Positions 1 to 8,864 of a DNA stretch of 64,000 nt are shown one piece after another (within the stretch, counting starts at the first letter, position 1; each line of letters starts with the position of its first letter). Both the position numbers and the translations under genes were made by a program. Source of the DNA: Demequina aurantiaca (lineage in GTDB: Bacteria > Actinomycetota > Actinomycetes > Actinomycetales > Demequinaceae); contig NZ_BBRF01000002.1 in the NCBI RefSeq assembly GCF_000975135.1, positions 310,001-374,000 on the forward strand, read 5' to 3'. The notes beneath the pieces were generated by a model. It was not told the origin of the DNA. It made no database searches and worked only from the letters and a program-made list of their open reading frames with translations.

Positions 1-927
1 GGGCATGTTCTCGGCGAGGCACAGCCAACCGACAACACCGATCTGCAGGTTTGCCTGCGCGGCACCAAGCACCGTGTGCATGACGGCGGCCGCACCCGCC
101 ATGTCGGACTTCATGGTCTCCATCGACTTTGGCGGCTTGAGCGAGATTCCACCAGAATCAAAGGTGATTCCCTTGCCCACGAGCGCGACGGTCTGCTTCG
201 CGCCCTCAGGCTTCCATTCGAGACGCACCAAGCGCGGCAGTCGAGCCGAACCCATGCCTACGGCGAGGATGCCATTGAAGCCCTCCTCGGCGAGCTGCTG
301 GACGTCGAAAACGGTGGCCTCGACTCCCATCGCGCCGGCATACCCCTCCGCGATCTCCGCGAATGAGCCGGGGAAGAGATCTAGTGGGGGAGTGTTGACG
401 AGGTCGCGGGTGCCGGCAACGGCGCCCGCGATGATGCTTGCGCGCTTGAGAGTGTCCGCGGAGGCGCCAGCGACAAGCCAGGCCGTTCCGGTGTCCTCAT
501 CGGTGGCGTCGTCATCCATCACTGCATCGGACTTGTAATCGGTGAAGCGGTAAGCGCCGAGCAGCGCGCCCACCGCGAACGCCGCGATGCCGTCGTCGTC
601 TGCCTCAATCGCGATGACGACTGTCGAGGGCTCCTTGCCGCATTCACGCGCGGCGCTACCTGCCGCAAGCCGTAGGTCGGTAGGCGTGCCGTCGCCTAGG
701 CCCACTAGCACCACCCGCTTAGCCGCCAGGCCCACGCCCGGAAGGACGGTGGTCGCGCCCACCTTGCCCGAGGCGTCGAGCTTGCCCGCGAGCTCGGAGA
801 GCGTTGCGAGGGCTTCGTCGTCCAGCTGGCCATGGGGCGAGATTGCTCCGTCCGCAGTAACGCCCAGGATGAGGGCGTCCGCGGTGAGCGTCGATAGATT
901 GTCGCTTGTTGCGTGTATTGAGGTCAT
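1..927 (-). CDS. pepA: Leucyl aminopeptidase (M17), C-terminus cut by window edge
   Basis: Cytosolic metallo-exopeptidase that removes N-terminal residues from peptides. The visible part (about 309 residues) holds the N-terminal macro-like domain and the start of the catalytic domain, including the M17 signature GKGITFDSGGISLKP with the metal-binding Lys and Asp. The remaining catalytic residues lie beyond the left edge. The ATG at 927 was chosen because TAGGCT lies 6 nt upstream on the minus strand (934-939), suggesting a leaderless mRNA. The gene is divergent from pyrD with only 32 bp between starts. Family assignment is firm. Confidence 0.93.
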   Translation of the reverse strand, partial: MTSIHATSDNLSTLTADALILGVTADGAISPHGQLDDEALATLSELAGKLDASGKVGATTVLPGVGLAAKRVVLVGLGDGTPTDLRLAAGSAARECGKEPSTVVIAIEADDDGIAAFAVGALLGAYRFTDYKSDAVMDDDATDEDTGTAWLVAGASADTLKRASIIAGAVAGTRDLVNTPPLDLFPGSFAEIAEGYAGAMGVEATVFDVQQLAEEGFNGILAVGMGSARLPRLVRLEWKPEGAKQTVALVGKGITFDSGGISLKPPKSMETMKSDMAGAAAVMHTVLGAAQANLQIGVVGWLCLAENMP

Positions 928-959
928 GAAACGAGCCTAACCCCCGCTAGGTTGGAGGC
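928..959. promoter_or_regulatory. Divergent leaderless promoters for pepA and pyrD
   Basis: On the minus strand TAGGCT (934-939) ends 6 nt before the pepA ATG. On the plus strand TAGGTT (948-953) ends 6 nt before the pyrD GTG. Both fit TANNNT -10 boxes with transcription starting at the start codon. No clear -35 boxes are visible. This is inferred from spacing only. Confidence 0.5.
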
Positions 960-1967
960 GTGTACTCGTCTCTCTATCGCCACGTCATTTCCAAGCTCGA
1001 TGCCGAGAGCGCTCACCGGCTCGGCGTCAACGCGTTCCACTACGGATACGTGGGGTTTCGCGCCGCGCGTGCCACCGGGGTGCTGGACCAACCGGACCCT
1101 AGCGGTGCAGTGACCGTGATGGGAATCACGTTCCCTGCCCCGCTCGGCCTGGCCGCCGGCATGGATAAGAATGGTGAATCTGTCCGCGGTCTCGCGGCTG
1201 CCGGCTTCGGGTTTGTCGAGATAGGCACCGTCACGGCACGTGCGCAGCCGGGCAATCCCAAGCCGCGCTCATGGCGCGAGCTGGACGTGCGCGGCCTGCG
1301 CAACCAAATGGGCTTTAACAACGATGGCGCGGATGCTGTCGCCGAGCGGCTATCCGTGATGCGGGCCTCGCCTGAGGGCGCCAAGGTGATCATGGGCGTC
1401 AACATCGGCAAGACGAAGGCCACCCCCGCCGCCGATGCTGCGGCTGACTATGCGTACTCGGCGCGGGTTCTCGCTCCGTACGCCGACTACATGGTGGTCA
1501 ATGTGAGTTCGCCCAATACGCCTGGGCTGCGCGATCTCCAGTCCACCGAGGCCCTGCACCCTATCCTGGTGGCCGTGCAGGCCGCCATGGAGGACGTGGG
1601 CAAGCGGGTGCCCCTGCTGGTGAAGATTGCGCCGGACCTTGCCGACGAGGATGTGGATGCCGTGGCTGACCTTGCTGGGGAGCTGGGGTTGGACGGCATT
1701 GTCGCGACCAATACGACCATCGCTCACGATCGCGGTCCAGGAGGGCTGTCGGGCCCCCCGGTGCATTCACGAGCACTTGACGTCGTGACACGTCTGCGCG
1801 CTCGCGTGGGTGGAGAGATGACCATCATCGGAGTGGGCGGAATCGACTCGGTCGACGACGCACGAGCGCTTCTCGCGGCGGGTGCGAATCTGCTACAGAC
1901 CTACACGGGCTTTGTCTACAACGGCCCCGGGTGGGTTGCACGGCTGAACGCCGAACTTACGCGGTAG
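960..1967 (+). CDS. pyrD: Dihydroorotate dehydrogenase, class 2 (quinone-dependent)
   Basis: Oxidises dihydroorotate to orotate in de novo pyrimidine synthesis, passing electrons to membrane quinone. The 335-residue protein is full length. It has an N-terminal extension typical of class 2 enzymes, then the FMN barrel with [10 protein letters not shown] near residue 63, [20 protein letters not shown] at 181-190 (class 2 catalytic Ser), VKIAPDL, and the phosphate-binding GVGGI and TGFVYNGP near the C-terminus. The GTG start is 6 nt after TAGGTT. Its tail overlaps the convergent transporter gene by 11 bp. Confidence 0.96.
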   Translation: MYSSLYRHVISKLDAESAHRLGVNAFHYGYVGFRAARATGVLDQPDPSGAVTVMGITFPAPLGLAAGMDKNGESVRGLAAAGFGFVEIGTVTARAQPGNPKPRSWRELDVRGLRNQMGFNNDGADAVAERLSVMRASPEGAKVIMGVNIGKTKATPAADAAADYAYSARVLAPYADYMVVNVSSPNTPGLRDLQSTEALHPILVAVQAAMEDVGKRVPLLVKIAPDLADEDVDAVADLAGELGLDGIVATNTTIAHDRGPGGLSGPPVHSRALDVVTRLRARVGGEMTIIGVGGIDSVDDARALLAAGANLLQTYTGFVYNGPGWVARLNAELTR

Positions 1968-3093
1968 CCCACGCAGCGGCGACGTGAGACTGCGCCCTGA
2001 CGAAGGTGCGGCGCGCGGTCACTGCCCAGCCGGCGACAAGCAGGGCGAAAAGTGCCATGGCAAGTCCTGCCAGTGCAGTGGAACCCGTGTGAGCAGCCAG
2101 CCCGGAAGCCCCGGTCACACAGGTGCCCACGGGGAAGGTAAACGACCACCACGACATGGTGAACGGCATTCCGCGGCGCAGAGCGTGACGAGTGAGCAGG
2201 ACCACGATCACCAGCCACATCATCGCGAAGCCCATCGTGGGAACGCCATAGGCGACGGCTAGCTTGGGAGCGGCTGCGGCGGCGGCAGGCCCCACGACCG
2301 TTCCCGTGTGGTCAGCCAGCAGGTTTGTCGCCGTGGTGGACTGGCCGAGGAAGCCAAGCACGATCCACGCAGTGGGGACAATCGCTGCTGCGGGCACCGA
2401 CTTGTGCATCATTCGGCTCCACAATTGCGTCGTGAGGATGATCGACGCGATGAGGCTGGCACCGAACATTGCGCCGAGCGCCAGGGTGAACGTCAGCCTT
2501 GGTTGCCCCGCCCCGACGTGTTCGATGAGAAGCGCCCCCGTGGATGCGGACACCATGGGCGCAACCACGGGCATCAGCCAGCCACCAAAAGCGCCGTCCG
2601 ATTCAAACGTGTGCCGAGTGAACATGAGGTACGGAATGACAGTGGCAGAGGCGAGTCCGATGGCGGTACCCACCGTCCACAGCACAACGAAGACGCCAAG
2701 TGCGACCGGATCGGGAAGGAACTGCCCCCCTGCGAGATAGGCCCCGGCACCTACCGACATGATCCCCATGGCCGGTGCTCCGTAGGAATGCGCACGCACG
2801 GGGTCAAGGTGGTGGCGAGCGGCGAGGTGCGGGTGGCGCACTGCCTGGAGAATCCCGGCAGAAGTAGCGGCGATCATGACCGTTGCTCCCAGCACCCATA
2901 CGAGGGCAGCGATCGCGTGGGTTGCCGAATTTCCGACGGGCAAGGTCATGAGTGCGACCGCAATGATCGACGTACCCATCACAGGCGTGAACCACGACGG
3001 AGAAAAGCGTGCGCTCACCACGTCAGCGGCGCCGCGCAATCGTGATGCAGTGCCGGTAGCGAAGTCTGTCGGGGGGAAAGTTGTCGTCGTCAC
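1957..3093 (-). CDS. TDT-family (TehA/SLAC1-like) membrane transporter
   Basis: Polytopic membrane protein of about 378 residues with roughly ten hydrophobic segments and the family-type opening FSPSWFTPVMGTSI. The TDT family (tellurite-resistance/dicarboxylate transporters, SLAC1 anion channels, sulfite exporters) moves small anions; the substrate cannot be read from sequence. The GTG at 3093 was chosen because CACAAT (3100-3105, minus strand) lies 6 nt upstream, giving a leaderless start; an in-frame ATG exists at 3120. It is divergent from a LysR regulator, a common pairing that suggests control by that protein. The 3' end overlaps pyrD by 11 bp. Confidence 0.85.
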   Translation of the reverse strand: MTTTTFPPTDFATGTASRLRGAADVVSARFSPSWFTPVMGTSIIAVALMTLPVGNSATHAIAALVWVLGATVMIAATSAGILQAVRHPHLAARHHLDPVRAHSYGAPAMGIMSVGAGAYLAGGQFLPDPVALGVFVVLWTVGTAIGLASATVIPYLMFTRHTFESDGAFGGWLMPVVAPMVSASTGALLIEHVGAGQPRLTFTLALGAMFGASLIASIILTTQLWSRMMHKSVPAAAIVPTAWIVLGFLGQSTTATNLLADHTGTVVGPAAAAAAPKLAVAYGVPTMGFAMMWLVIVVLLTRHALRRGMPFTMSWWSFTFPVGTCVTGASGLAAHTGSTALAGLAMALFALLVAGWAVTARRTFVRAQSHVAAAWATA

Positions 3094-3147
3094 GTTTCGA
3101 TTGTGTGCCTCGCGATGCATTCTCGGTAGGGGCTCCCATTTGTCGGG

Positions 3148-3166
3148 ATACAAGTTAATGTTGTAT
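3148..3166. promoter_or_regulatory. Inverted repeat ATACAA-N7-TTGTAT, probable LysR operator
   Basis: Perfect 6-bp arms (3148-3153 and 3161-3166) separated by 7 bp in the divergent region between the transporter and lysR. It contains the T-N11-A arrangement typical of LysR-type binding sites. A TAATGT -10-like box (3156-3161) lies inside it on the plus strand, which would allow autorepression. Confidence 0.6.
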
Positions 3167-3168
3167 CT

Positions 3169-3189
3169 ATGTTCAGGTGCCTCCCATGA
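3169..3189 (+). CDS. Possible six-codon leaderless upstream ORF before lysR
   Basis: ATG at 3169 opens a short frame (MFRCLP) whose TGA stop overlaps the lysR ATG as ATGA. TAATGT (3156-3161) ends 7 nt before this ATG, so an mRNA could start exactly here, and the arrangement would translationally couple lysR to the mini-ORF. No peptide conservation can be judged from one sequence. Confidence 0.35.
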   Translation: MFRCLP

Positions 3190-4100
3190 CCCGTCAGCCG
3201 ACAGAGCTCGCTCCGCTGCGCATGCTGGTAGCCGTGCATGAGCACGGCTCACTGAGTGCTGCGGCAGATGTCCTGGGGGTCTCTCAGCAGGGCGTGTCCG
3301 CGCGTATGCGGGCGCTGGAGTCCCAGTGGGGTTTGCGCTTGTTCGAGCGGTCGACTCGCGGGACGACATTGACCCCCGAGGGCGTCGTGATCGCCGAGTG
3401 GGCCCACGACCTACTGAGCAGGTCTGCGTCATTCGAGTCCGCGGTAGACGCACTCAAGAAGGATGCGCAGTCCCACGTGCGCGTGGCCGCTAGCCTTACG
3501 GTCGCGGAGCACCTCATGCCCTTGTGGCTGACCAGATTTGCGGCGACTGGCGACCCGGCGCGCCTCGAACTATCCGCAGCCAACAGTGCCGGGGTGATTG
3601 CGGGTGTAAGGGACGGCAAGTACTCCATCGGCTTCATTGAGACTCCCGACGTGCCCGAGGATCTTGATTCTATGATCGTTGCCAGCGACGAACTGGTCGT
3701 CGTCGTGGGTAATACCCACGCATGGGCGTCGCGCGATGCGGTGACAGTCGAAGAACTCGCCGCCACCCCACTCATCAGCCGAGAGCGCGGATCCGGAACT
3801 CGGACCACACTCGAGCGCCGCGTGCGCCTCGCAGCCGAGGGCTTGACCATCGTGGAACCCGCAGCAGAGTTACCCACGGCACTCGCGATCCGGTCGACGG
3901 TGATGGCCGGCGGGGGAGTCGCGGTACTCAGCGGACTGGCTGTTGCGGATGACTTGGCCGCAGGCCGACTCACCCGCGTGGAGACCGAGGACCTCACCTT
4001 TCCGCGTCCAATCGTGGCGGTGTGGGACCCGCGTGCGCCTCGTCACGACGCGGTCAGACGGCTACTGGACATTGCCCGAGACGGCGCCAAACCTTCCTGA
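3186..4100 (+). CDS. LysR-family transcriptional regulator
   Basis: About 304 residues, the usual LTTR length. The N-terminal winged helix-turn-helix (residues ~5-65) reads PLRMLVAVHEHGSLSAAADV then SQQGVSARMRALE. A linker helix and a LysR substrate-binding domain (~95-300) follow. The divergent TDT transporter and the palindrome at 3148-3166 make the transporter its likely target; the inducer is unknown. The ATG at 3186 is preferred over a GTG at 3177 because AGG at 3174-3176 can serve as a weak ribosome-binding site and because of the ATGA overlap with the mini-ORF. Confidence 0.9.
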   Translation: MTRQPTELAPLRMLVAVHEHGSLSAAADVLGVSQQGVSARMRALESQWGLRLFERSTRGTTLTPEGVVIAEWAHDLLSRSASFESAVDALKKDAQSHVRVAASLTVAEHLMPLWLTRFAATGDPARLELSAANSAGVIAGVRDGKYSIGFIETPDVPEDLDSMIVASDELVVVVGNTHAWASRDAVTVEELAATPLISRERGSGTRTTLERRVRLAAEGLTIVEPAAELPTALAIRSTVMAGGGVAVLSGLAVADDLAAGRLTRVETEDLTFPRPIVAVWDPRAPRHDAVRRLLDIARDGAKPS

Positions 4101-4202
4101 AAAGATACTTTGAATATCGGGAACTAGTACCGAATCTCGCCCGTTATCCAAGTGTGCGTACCTGCCAGGCGCACGATCATTGTTTTCTCCTTTGAAACAA
4201 GT

Positions 4203-4242
4203 AGAAGGGCCCCGCGATCCTGGACGGTCGCGGGGCCCTTCT
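4203..4242. terminator. Bidirectional hairpin terminator
   Basis: Perfect 15-bp arms (4203-4217 and 4228-4242, AGAAGGGCCCCGCGA and its complement) around a 10-nt loop, placed between the convergent lysR and aldo/keto reductase genes. There is no strong T-tract, but the stem is very stable. Confidence 0.8.
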
Positions 4243-4265
4243 GTGTTCAATGCTGCTGTTGACGG

Positions 4266-5282
4266 CTACACCGGCCGGGTCTGCGGACTGGTCTTGACGG
4301 TCATTCCGGGGTCGCGCACCACGGCATCGCCCAGGGCGTCGTCGATGCGGGTCATGAGTTCGTCCGGGATGGTGACGCCCGATGCCTTGGCGTTCTCGTA
4401 TACCTGCTCGGGACGTGACGCGCCGATGATGGCCGCTGCCACATTCGAGTTCTGTAGCACCCAGGCCACGGCGAGCTGGGCCATCGACAGGTCCAGTTCG
4501 TCAGCGATGGGTTGCAGTTTTTGCACGCGCGTCAGTAGCTCGTCGTTGCCGAGGAAGCGGCTGATCATGTCCTTACCGCCCTTATCGTCGGTGCCGCGTG
4601 AACCCTCGGGAGCGGGCTGACCCGGCTTGTACTTGCCGGTGAGCACACCTTGGGCGACGGGGGACCAGACAATCTGCGAGAGACCCGACTCCTCCGAGGC
4701 GGGGACAACCTCGTCTTCGATCACGCGCCACAGCATCGAGTACTGGGGCTGGCTCGAGATTAGCTGGATGTTGAGTTCCTTGGCGAGCGCGGCGCCGGCA
4801 CGGATTTGCTCGCCGGTCCACTCGCTGACTCCGATGTACAACGCCTTGCCCTGTCGGACCACGTCCGCGAACGCGGTCATGGTCTCTTCGAGGGGAGTTT
4901 CGGTGTCGTAGCGGTGCGCCTGGTAGAGGTCGACGTAGTCGGTCTGCAGCCGCGTCAGCGACCCATTGATCGACTCCATAATGTGCTTGCGCGACAGGCC
5001 GGTGTCATTGGGACCCTTGGGGCCAGTGGGCCAATAGACCTTGGTAAAGACCTCGAGTCCCTCGCGCCGCTCACCCTTGAGGATGTCGCCCAGAACGGTT
5101 TCGGCAGCCGTGTTCGCGTACGTGTCGGCAGTGTCGAACGACGTGATGCCGACGTCGAGCGCGGCCTTGACGCAGGCCGCGGCCTGCTCGTTGGCGACCT
5201 GTGACGCGTGCGTCAGCCAGTTGCCGTAGGTGAGCTCCGTGATTTTGAGGCCGGAGTTGCCCAGGTAGCGATATTCAGTCAT
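4266..5282 (-). CDS. Aldo/keto reductase (Kv-beta/YghZ-like)
   Basis: NADPH-dependent carbonyl reductase of the AKR superfamily, 338 residues in a single TIM barrel. The catalytic tetrad is visible: D50, Y55, K81 and H123 (in DLYQAHRYD). The C-terminal cofactor loop has IIGASRPEQ. The overall pattern resembles the potassium-channel beta-subunit/YghZ branch, which often reduces methylglyoxal or similar aldehydes; the substrate here is unknown. The ATG start lies 6 nt after a TAGTGT box on the minus strand (5289-5294), so the mRNA is probably leaderless. It appears monocistronic. Confidence 0.93.
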   Translation of the reverse strand: MTEYRYLGNSGLKITELTYGNWLTHASQVANEQAAACVKAALDVGITSFDTADTYANTAAETVLGDILKGERREGLEVFTKVYWPTGPKGPNDTGLSRKHIMESINGSLTRLQTDYVDLYQAHRYDTETPLEETMTAFADVVRQGKALYIGVSEWTGEQIRAGAALAKELNIQLISSQPQYSMLWRVIEDEVVPASEESGLSQIVWSPVAQGVLTGKYKPGQPAPEGSRGTDDKGGKDMISRFLGNDELLTRVQKLQPIADELDLSMAQLAVAWVLQNSNVAAAIIGASRPEQVYENAKASGVTIPDELMTRIDDALGDAVVRDPGMTVKTSPQTRPV

Positions 5283-5384
5283 ACCTTCACACTAACCAGC
5301 GCCGGAGCGGCGAGGGCAGAAAACCTTACGCGCTGGGTGAAACGGCTATTCCGCGCATCGATGAGTGGCGCGCGGAACTAGGAG

Positions 5385-5999
5385 TTAGACGGGGAACTCG
5401 CCGCGCTTGACCTTAGGGCGGGGCACGCGGAAGCGGCGCAGGTTGAAGTGACGCGAGATCACATAGAACACCCAGCCACGCGGTAACTTGCCAGCACCAA
5501 ACTTGGTGATGAAGTGCTTCTTCAGGCGCCGAGTCATGAGCCACGTGTCGACCGCCGCGGCGAGCACGATGACGTAGAAGACCAGGATCAGCGAGCCGCC
5601 GAGTGCCGCGTTGTTGAGAAACAGCGAGCCGATGACAAAAACGATCGACATGGGCAGCAAGAACTCGCCAATGGAGGTGCGGGCGTCCACAAAGTCGCGC
5701 AGGAAGCGCCGCTCGGGTCCGCGGTGCTCGAGCGGCATATTGCGCTCGTCGCCGCTGCGCATGGCCTGGTACTGCATCTCGCGCTCGGCGCGGACCTTCG
5801 CCTTGCGCTCCTTGGCGCCAGCCTTGGGGTCGATGATGAGGCCGCGCTGATTCTTGGCCTCCTGCTCCTTGCGCGTGGGCGTGGGGCGGCCCTTCTTGGC
5901 CGCCGCTGTCGCGTCGGTCTCAGCTTCACCCGTGGACTCAGCCGGCGCGATGGTGGGCTCGGCGGGCGCGGGCACGGACTTGTCGTTGTTCTTGCTCAT
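5385..5999 (-). CDS. DUF3043 membrane protein
   Basis: About 204 residues. A low-complexity charged N-terminus (Ala, Pro, Glu, Lys) is followed by the conserved [13 protein letters not shown] block near residue 37, a basic region, then two hydrophobic segments near residues 110-155 and a basic C-terminus. The family is a conserved actinobacterial membrane protein of unknown function (Rv2206-like). AAGGA sits about 4 nt before the ATG at 5999 and directly abuts an ATG at 6002, so 5999 is preferred. It lies 45 bp downstream of nadA and is probably cotranscribed with it. Confidence 0.85.
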   Translation of the reverse strand: MSKNNDKSVPAPAEPTIAPAESTGEAETDATAAAKKGRPTPTRKEQEAKNQRGLIIDPKAGAKERKAKVRAEREMQYQAMRSGDERNMPLEHRGPERRFLRDFVDARTSIGEFLLPMSIVFVIGSLFLNNAALGGSLILVFYVIVLAAAVDTWLMTRRLKKHFITKFGAGKLPRGWVFYVISRHFNLRRFRVPRPKVKRGEFPV

Positions 6000-6047
6000 C
6001 ATTTCCTTAAATCACATCACGCGCCACGAGGCGCTTGGGCTGAAGTC

Positions 6048-7253
6048 TTAGTCCTTGGCCGCGTCTTTAGCGGGCAGGGCGAGCATGCGGTCTAGCGCGA
6101 CCTTAGCCTGCTCCTGTGTCTGAGCGTCCACGGTGACCTGGTTGGGCACGTCTCCGGCGACCAGTGACTCAAGCGCCCACACCAGGTGTGGAAGATCGAT
6201 GCGGTTCATGGTGGAGCAGAAGCACACAGTGTCTTCGAGGAACATGATCTGCTTGTCCGGGTGGGCGTTCGCGAGGCGACGCACCAGGTTGAGTTCGGTG
6301 CCGATCACCCATGCGGAGCCGGGCTCGGCTGCGTCGAGTGTCTTGATAATGAACTCGGTGGAGCCCACGTAGTCCGCGCTCGTGACTACCTCGTGGGTGC
6401 ACTCGGGGTGAACCAGCACGTTGATGCCGGGCACCTGCTCGCGAGCTGCGTCGACGTTGGTCTTGCGGAAGCGGCCGTGCACGGAGCAGTGGCCCTTCCA
6501 CAGGATGACCCGAGCGGCGGCGAGCTCCTCGGCGGTGTTGCCGCCAAGTGGCTTGCGGGGATCGTAGACCACGCAGTCCTCGAGGCTGAGTCCCAGTTGC
6601 AGGACTGCAGTATTGCGCCCCAGGTGCTGATCTGGCATGAACAGCACCTTGCCGGTGCCATCTACTCCGCCGACCTGGTCGAAGGCCCAACGCATCGCGA
6701 CTTCGGCATTCGAGGACGTGCAGACCACGCCGCCGTTGCGACCACAGAATGCCTTGATCGCCGCGGTCGAGTTCATATAGGTCACGGGCACGGTCTGTTC
6801 GGCCACGCCCGCCTCAGCGAGTTGCTCCCACGCGTCCTCGACCTGGTTGATGTTCGCCATATCCGCCATTGAGCAGCCGGCCGCCATGTCGGGCAGGATC
6901 ACCGCCTGTGACGAGTCGGTGAGTACGTCCGCGCTTTCGGCCATGAAGTGCACGCCACAGAAGACGATGAATTCGGCTGCGGGGCGAGCAGCCGCGTCGC
7001 GCGCGAGTTTGAAGGAGTCACCGGTCACGTCGGCGAACTGGATGACTTCGTCACGCTGATAGTGGTGGCCGAGGACGAATACGCGTTCGCCGAGTGCCTC
7101 CTTGGCCGCGGTTGCGCGCGCCACCAGGTTCGGGTCGGACGGCTCAGGCAGGTCTCCAGGGCAGTCCACGCCGCGCTCGGACATCGGATCGCGGCGGCCT
7201 CCGAGGAGCAGCAGCGCCGGCGAATCGGACGGTTCGGTGAACGTCGAAGTCAT
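6048..7253 (-). CDS. nadA: Quinolinate synthase
   Basis: Condenses iminoaspartate with dihydroxyacetone phosphate to quinolinate for NAD synthesis. The 401-residue protein contains VLGHHYQRDEVIQFAD, FCGVHFMAESADVL with the first cluster Cys, the GHCSVHGRF block, PECTHEVV, and DTVCFCSTMNRI near the C-terminus, consistent with a [4Fe-4S] NadA. No nadB or nadC is adjacent, so the rest of the pathway must be encoded elsewhere. CACAAT on the minus strand (7260-7265) lies 6 nt before the ATG. DUF3043 follows on the same strand. Confidence 0.95.
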   Translation of the reverse strand: MTSTFTEPSDSPALLLLGGRRDPMSERGVDCPGDLPEPSDPNLVARATAAKEALGERVFVLGHHYQRDEVIQFADVTGDSFKLARDAAARPAAEFIVFCGVHFMAESADVLTDSSQAVILPDMAAGCSMADMANINQVEDAWEQLAEAGVAEQTVPVTYMNSTAAIKAFCGRNGGVVCTSSNAEVAMRWAFDQVGGVDGTGKVLFMPDQHLGRNTAVLQLGLSLEDCVVYDPRKPLGGNTAEELAAARVILWKGHCSVHGRFRKTNVDAAREQVPGINVLVHPECTHEVVTSADYVGSTEFIIKTLDAAEPGSAWVIGTELNLVRRLANAHPDKQIMFLEDTVCFCSTMNRIDLPHLVWALESLVAGDVPNQVTVDAQTQEQAKVALDRMLALPAKDAAKD

Positions 7254-7293
7254 TCGTCCATTGTGTCACGATCCGCAGGGCACACTAGTGTCC
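7254..7293. promoter_or_regulatory. 40-bp divergent promoter region nadA / glycerate-kinase-like gene
   Basis: Minus strand CACAAT (7260-7265) ends 6 nt before nadA; plus strand CACACT (7281-7286) ends 7 nt before the ATG at 7294. Both look like weak -10 boxes of leaderless transcripts. A perfect CACTAGTG palindrome (7283-7290) overlaps the plus-strand box. Confidence 0.4.
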
Positions 7294-8328
7294 ATGCGTG
7301 TAGTGATGGTGTGCCAAGAATGGGATGGGAACGGACCCTTTTCGGTTCCCGCGGATTCGGCACAGGAGATTTCGCTGCTGGCCTGGGGTACGGCCGCCCC
7401 TCACGTCGATGTCCATGCCTTCGCGATCGGGGACGGCGGACCACGTTCGGCCGATGCTGTAGCGGGGTCTCGTTCCCGCGTGGGCGGAGTCGAGCTGGTC
7501 GCCTGGGATGCGACCCTCGACGGTGGTGCTGTGATGGCCGCACCTCGGGGTACCGAGACGCGCTGGAACCCGCTCGATCTCGCGTCGGGGCTCATGGGTC
7601 TAGCAGCCGAGGCTCGTCGTGGGGGCAGACGCCAGACGGTGGTGGTTCCCGTCGGCAATGGAGACTGTGCGGGGGACGCCACCGGCTTGTGGGGCGTAGG
7701 AGCGTCGTTGGCGCAAAACGTCGCCGCAATGCGATCAACGCTCGATGTGCTGGACATCGTGGTGCTGACCACTACAGATCGACCGCTGCTGGGTTTTCAC
7801 GGCATGAGCTCGGCGCTGCGCGACGGACGCGAGTCCGATGCAGCAGTGTCCGTCGCGGCTCAGGCGCAGGAGGAACGCTGGACTGCCATCGCCCGTGAGA
7901 TCGATGCAGAGGTATCACGGCCCATGCTGCTCGGTGCGAACAGGCTGTCCGATCAGGCGGGCACCGGAGCCGCGACGGGGCTTGCGTACTGCCTTGCCGC
8001 TGTCGGAGGGCGACTGGTGACCGACGCCGCCGGATACCTCATGGACGCCGTGGGGGTAACGGCGGCCATCGGTGACGACGTGACCGTGGTGGTGGCCCTG
8101 GCCCCCACGCTGACCCCCACGACCCTCGACCATGGAGTCGCCAGCTCATTGGCCCGGACAGCATCGGCCGCCGCCGTTCCAGTCGTTGCTGTTGCCCCGG
8201 AAGTTCACGTCGGAAAGCGTGACCTTATGGCTGCTGGAGTCGCTGCCGCCTATGAGGCGGGGCACGGCGAGAACGCGCTTGGGGATCAGATTCGTCGCGT
8301 CGCACAGACCTGGACGCGGCTCGACTGA
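7294..8328 (+). CDS. Glycerate-kinase-like protein, divergent
   Basis: 344 residues, weakly resembling the GlxK/GckA glycerate kinase fold. It shows TRWNPLDLASGLMGLA, VVVPVGNGDCAGDATG in the position of the family GIGGSATNDGG loop, and TGAATGLAYCLAAVGGRL. The usual N-terminal ADGGEGT motif is not recognisable and the central loop is altered, so catalysis is uncertain. Position supports orthology: in mycobacteria a glycerate-kinase-annotated gene (Rv2205c) sits next to the HesB/ErpA gene, as here. The ATG at 7294 was chosen over an upstream in-frame ATG inside nadA. Confidence 0.65.
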   Translation: MRVVMVCQEWDGNGPFSVPADSAQEISLLAWGTAAPHVDVHAFAIGDGGPRSADAVAGSRSRVGGVELVAWDATLDGGAVMAAPRGTETRWNPLDLASGLMGLAAEARRGGRRQTVVVPVGNGDCAGDATGLWGVGASLAQNVAAMRSTLDVLDIVVLTTTDRPLLGFHGMSSALRDGRESDAAVSVAAQAQEERWTAIAREIDAEVSRPMLLGANRLSDQAGTGAATGLAYCLAAVGGRLVTDAAGYLMDAVGVTAAIGDDVTVVVALAPTLTPTTLDHGVASSLARTASAAAVPVVAVAPEVHVGKRDLMAAGVAAAYEAGHGENALGDQIRRVAQTWTRLD

Positions 8329-8367
8329 CGGTGCGTCAACCAGTTGTACTGAGTTTCTCCGGAATGC

Positions 8368-8395
8368 TTGGAATATCCGCAACACGGCGTACGCT
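8368..8395 (+). promoter_or_regulatory. Probable promoter of erpA
   Basis: TTGGAA (8368-8373) and TACGCT (8390-8395) are separated by 16 bp, 33 bp upstream of the erpA ATG. A GAGAGGAG ribosome-binding site follows, so this gene has a normal leader, unlike many neighbours. Confidence 0.5.
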
Positions 8396-8428
8396 ATTAC
8401 CTACAGACCTATCAGAGAGGAGCGGCAT

Positions 8429-8782
8429 ATGACTGATACCGCGACCGAGAACGCCACGCATGGAGTGGTCATTACCGACGGCGCCGCCAGCAAGGTAAAG
8501 AGCCTGTTGGAGCAAGAAGGCCGTGACGACCTCAACCTGCGCCTCGCGGTGCAGCCTGGTGGTTGCTCTGGCCTGATCTACCAGCTCTACTTTGACGAGC
8601 GCACGCTTGACGGTGACGTCCGCATGGAGTTTGACGGCGTGGGAGTTGTCGTTGACAAGATGTCGGTTCCGTATCTTGACGGTGCGACCATCGACTTTGC
8701 CGACACGATCGAGAAGCAGGGCTTCACGATTGACAACCCCAATGCTTCGAGTTCCTGCGCGTGCGGAGACTCCTTCAGTTAA
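8429..8782 (+). CDS. erpA: Iron-sulfur cluster insertion protein, A-type carrier
   Basis: 117-residue HesB/IscA/ErpA family protein that delivers Fe-S clusters to apoproteins. It has the three conserved cysteines in GGCSGLIY and the C-terminal SCACGDSFS. It starts at an ATG with an excellent upstream AGAGGAG. It lies beside nadA, acnA-type and respiratory Fe-S clients (Rieske, quinolinate synthase) in the wider region, so it may serve them; that link is contextual inference. Confidence 0.95.
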   Translation: MTDTATENATHGVVITDGAASKVKSLLEQEGRDDLNLRLAVQPGGCSGLIYQLYFDERTLDGDVRMEFDGVGVVVDKMSVPYLDGATIDFADTIEKQGFTIDNPNASSSCACGDSFS

Positions 8783-8864
8783 GCGCGACGATTCTTACGC
8801 AGGACGGGCGGTGCGGGCCAGAAGTGGCCCCGCCGCCCGTTTGCATGTGCGGGCCCACGACGGG

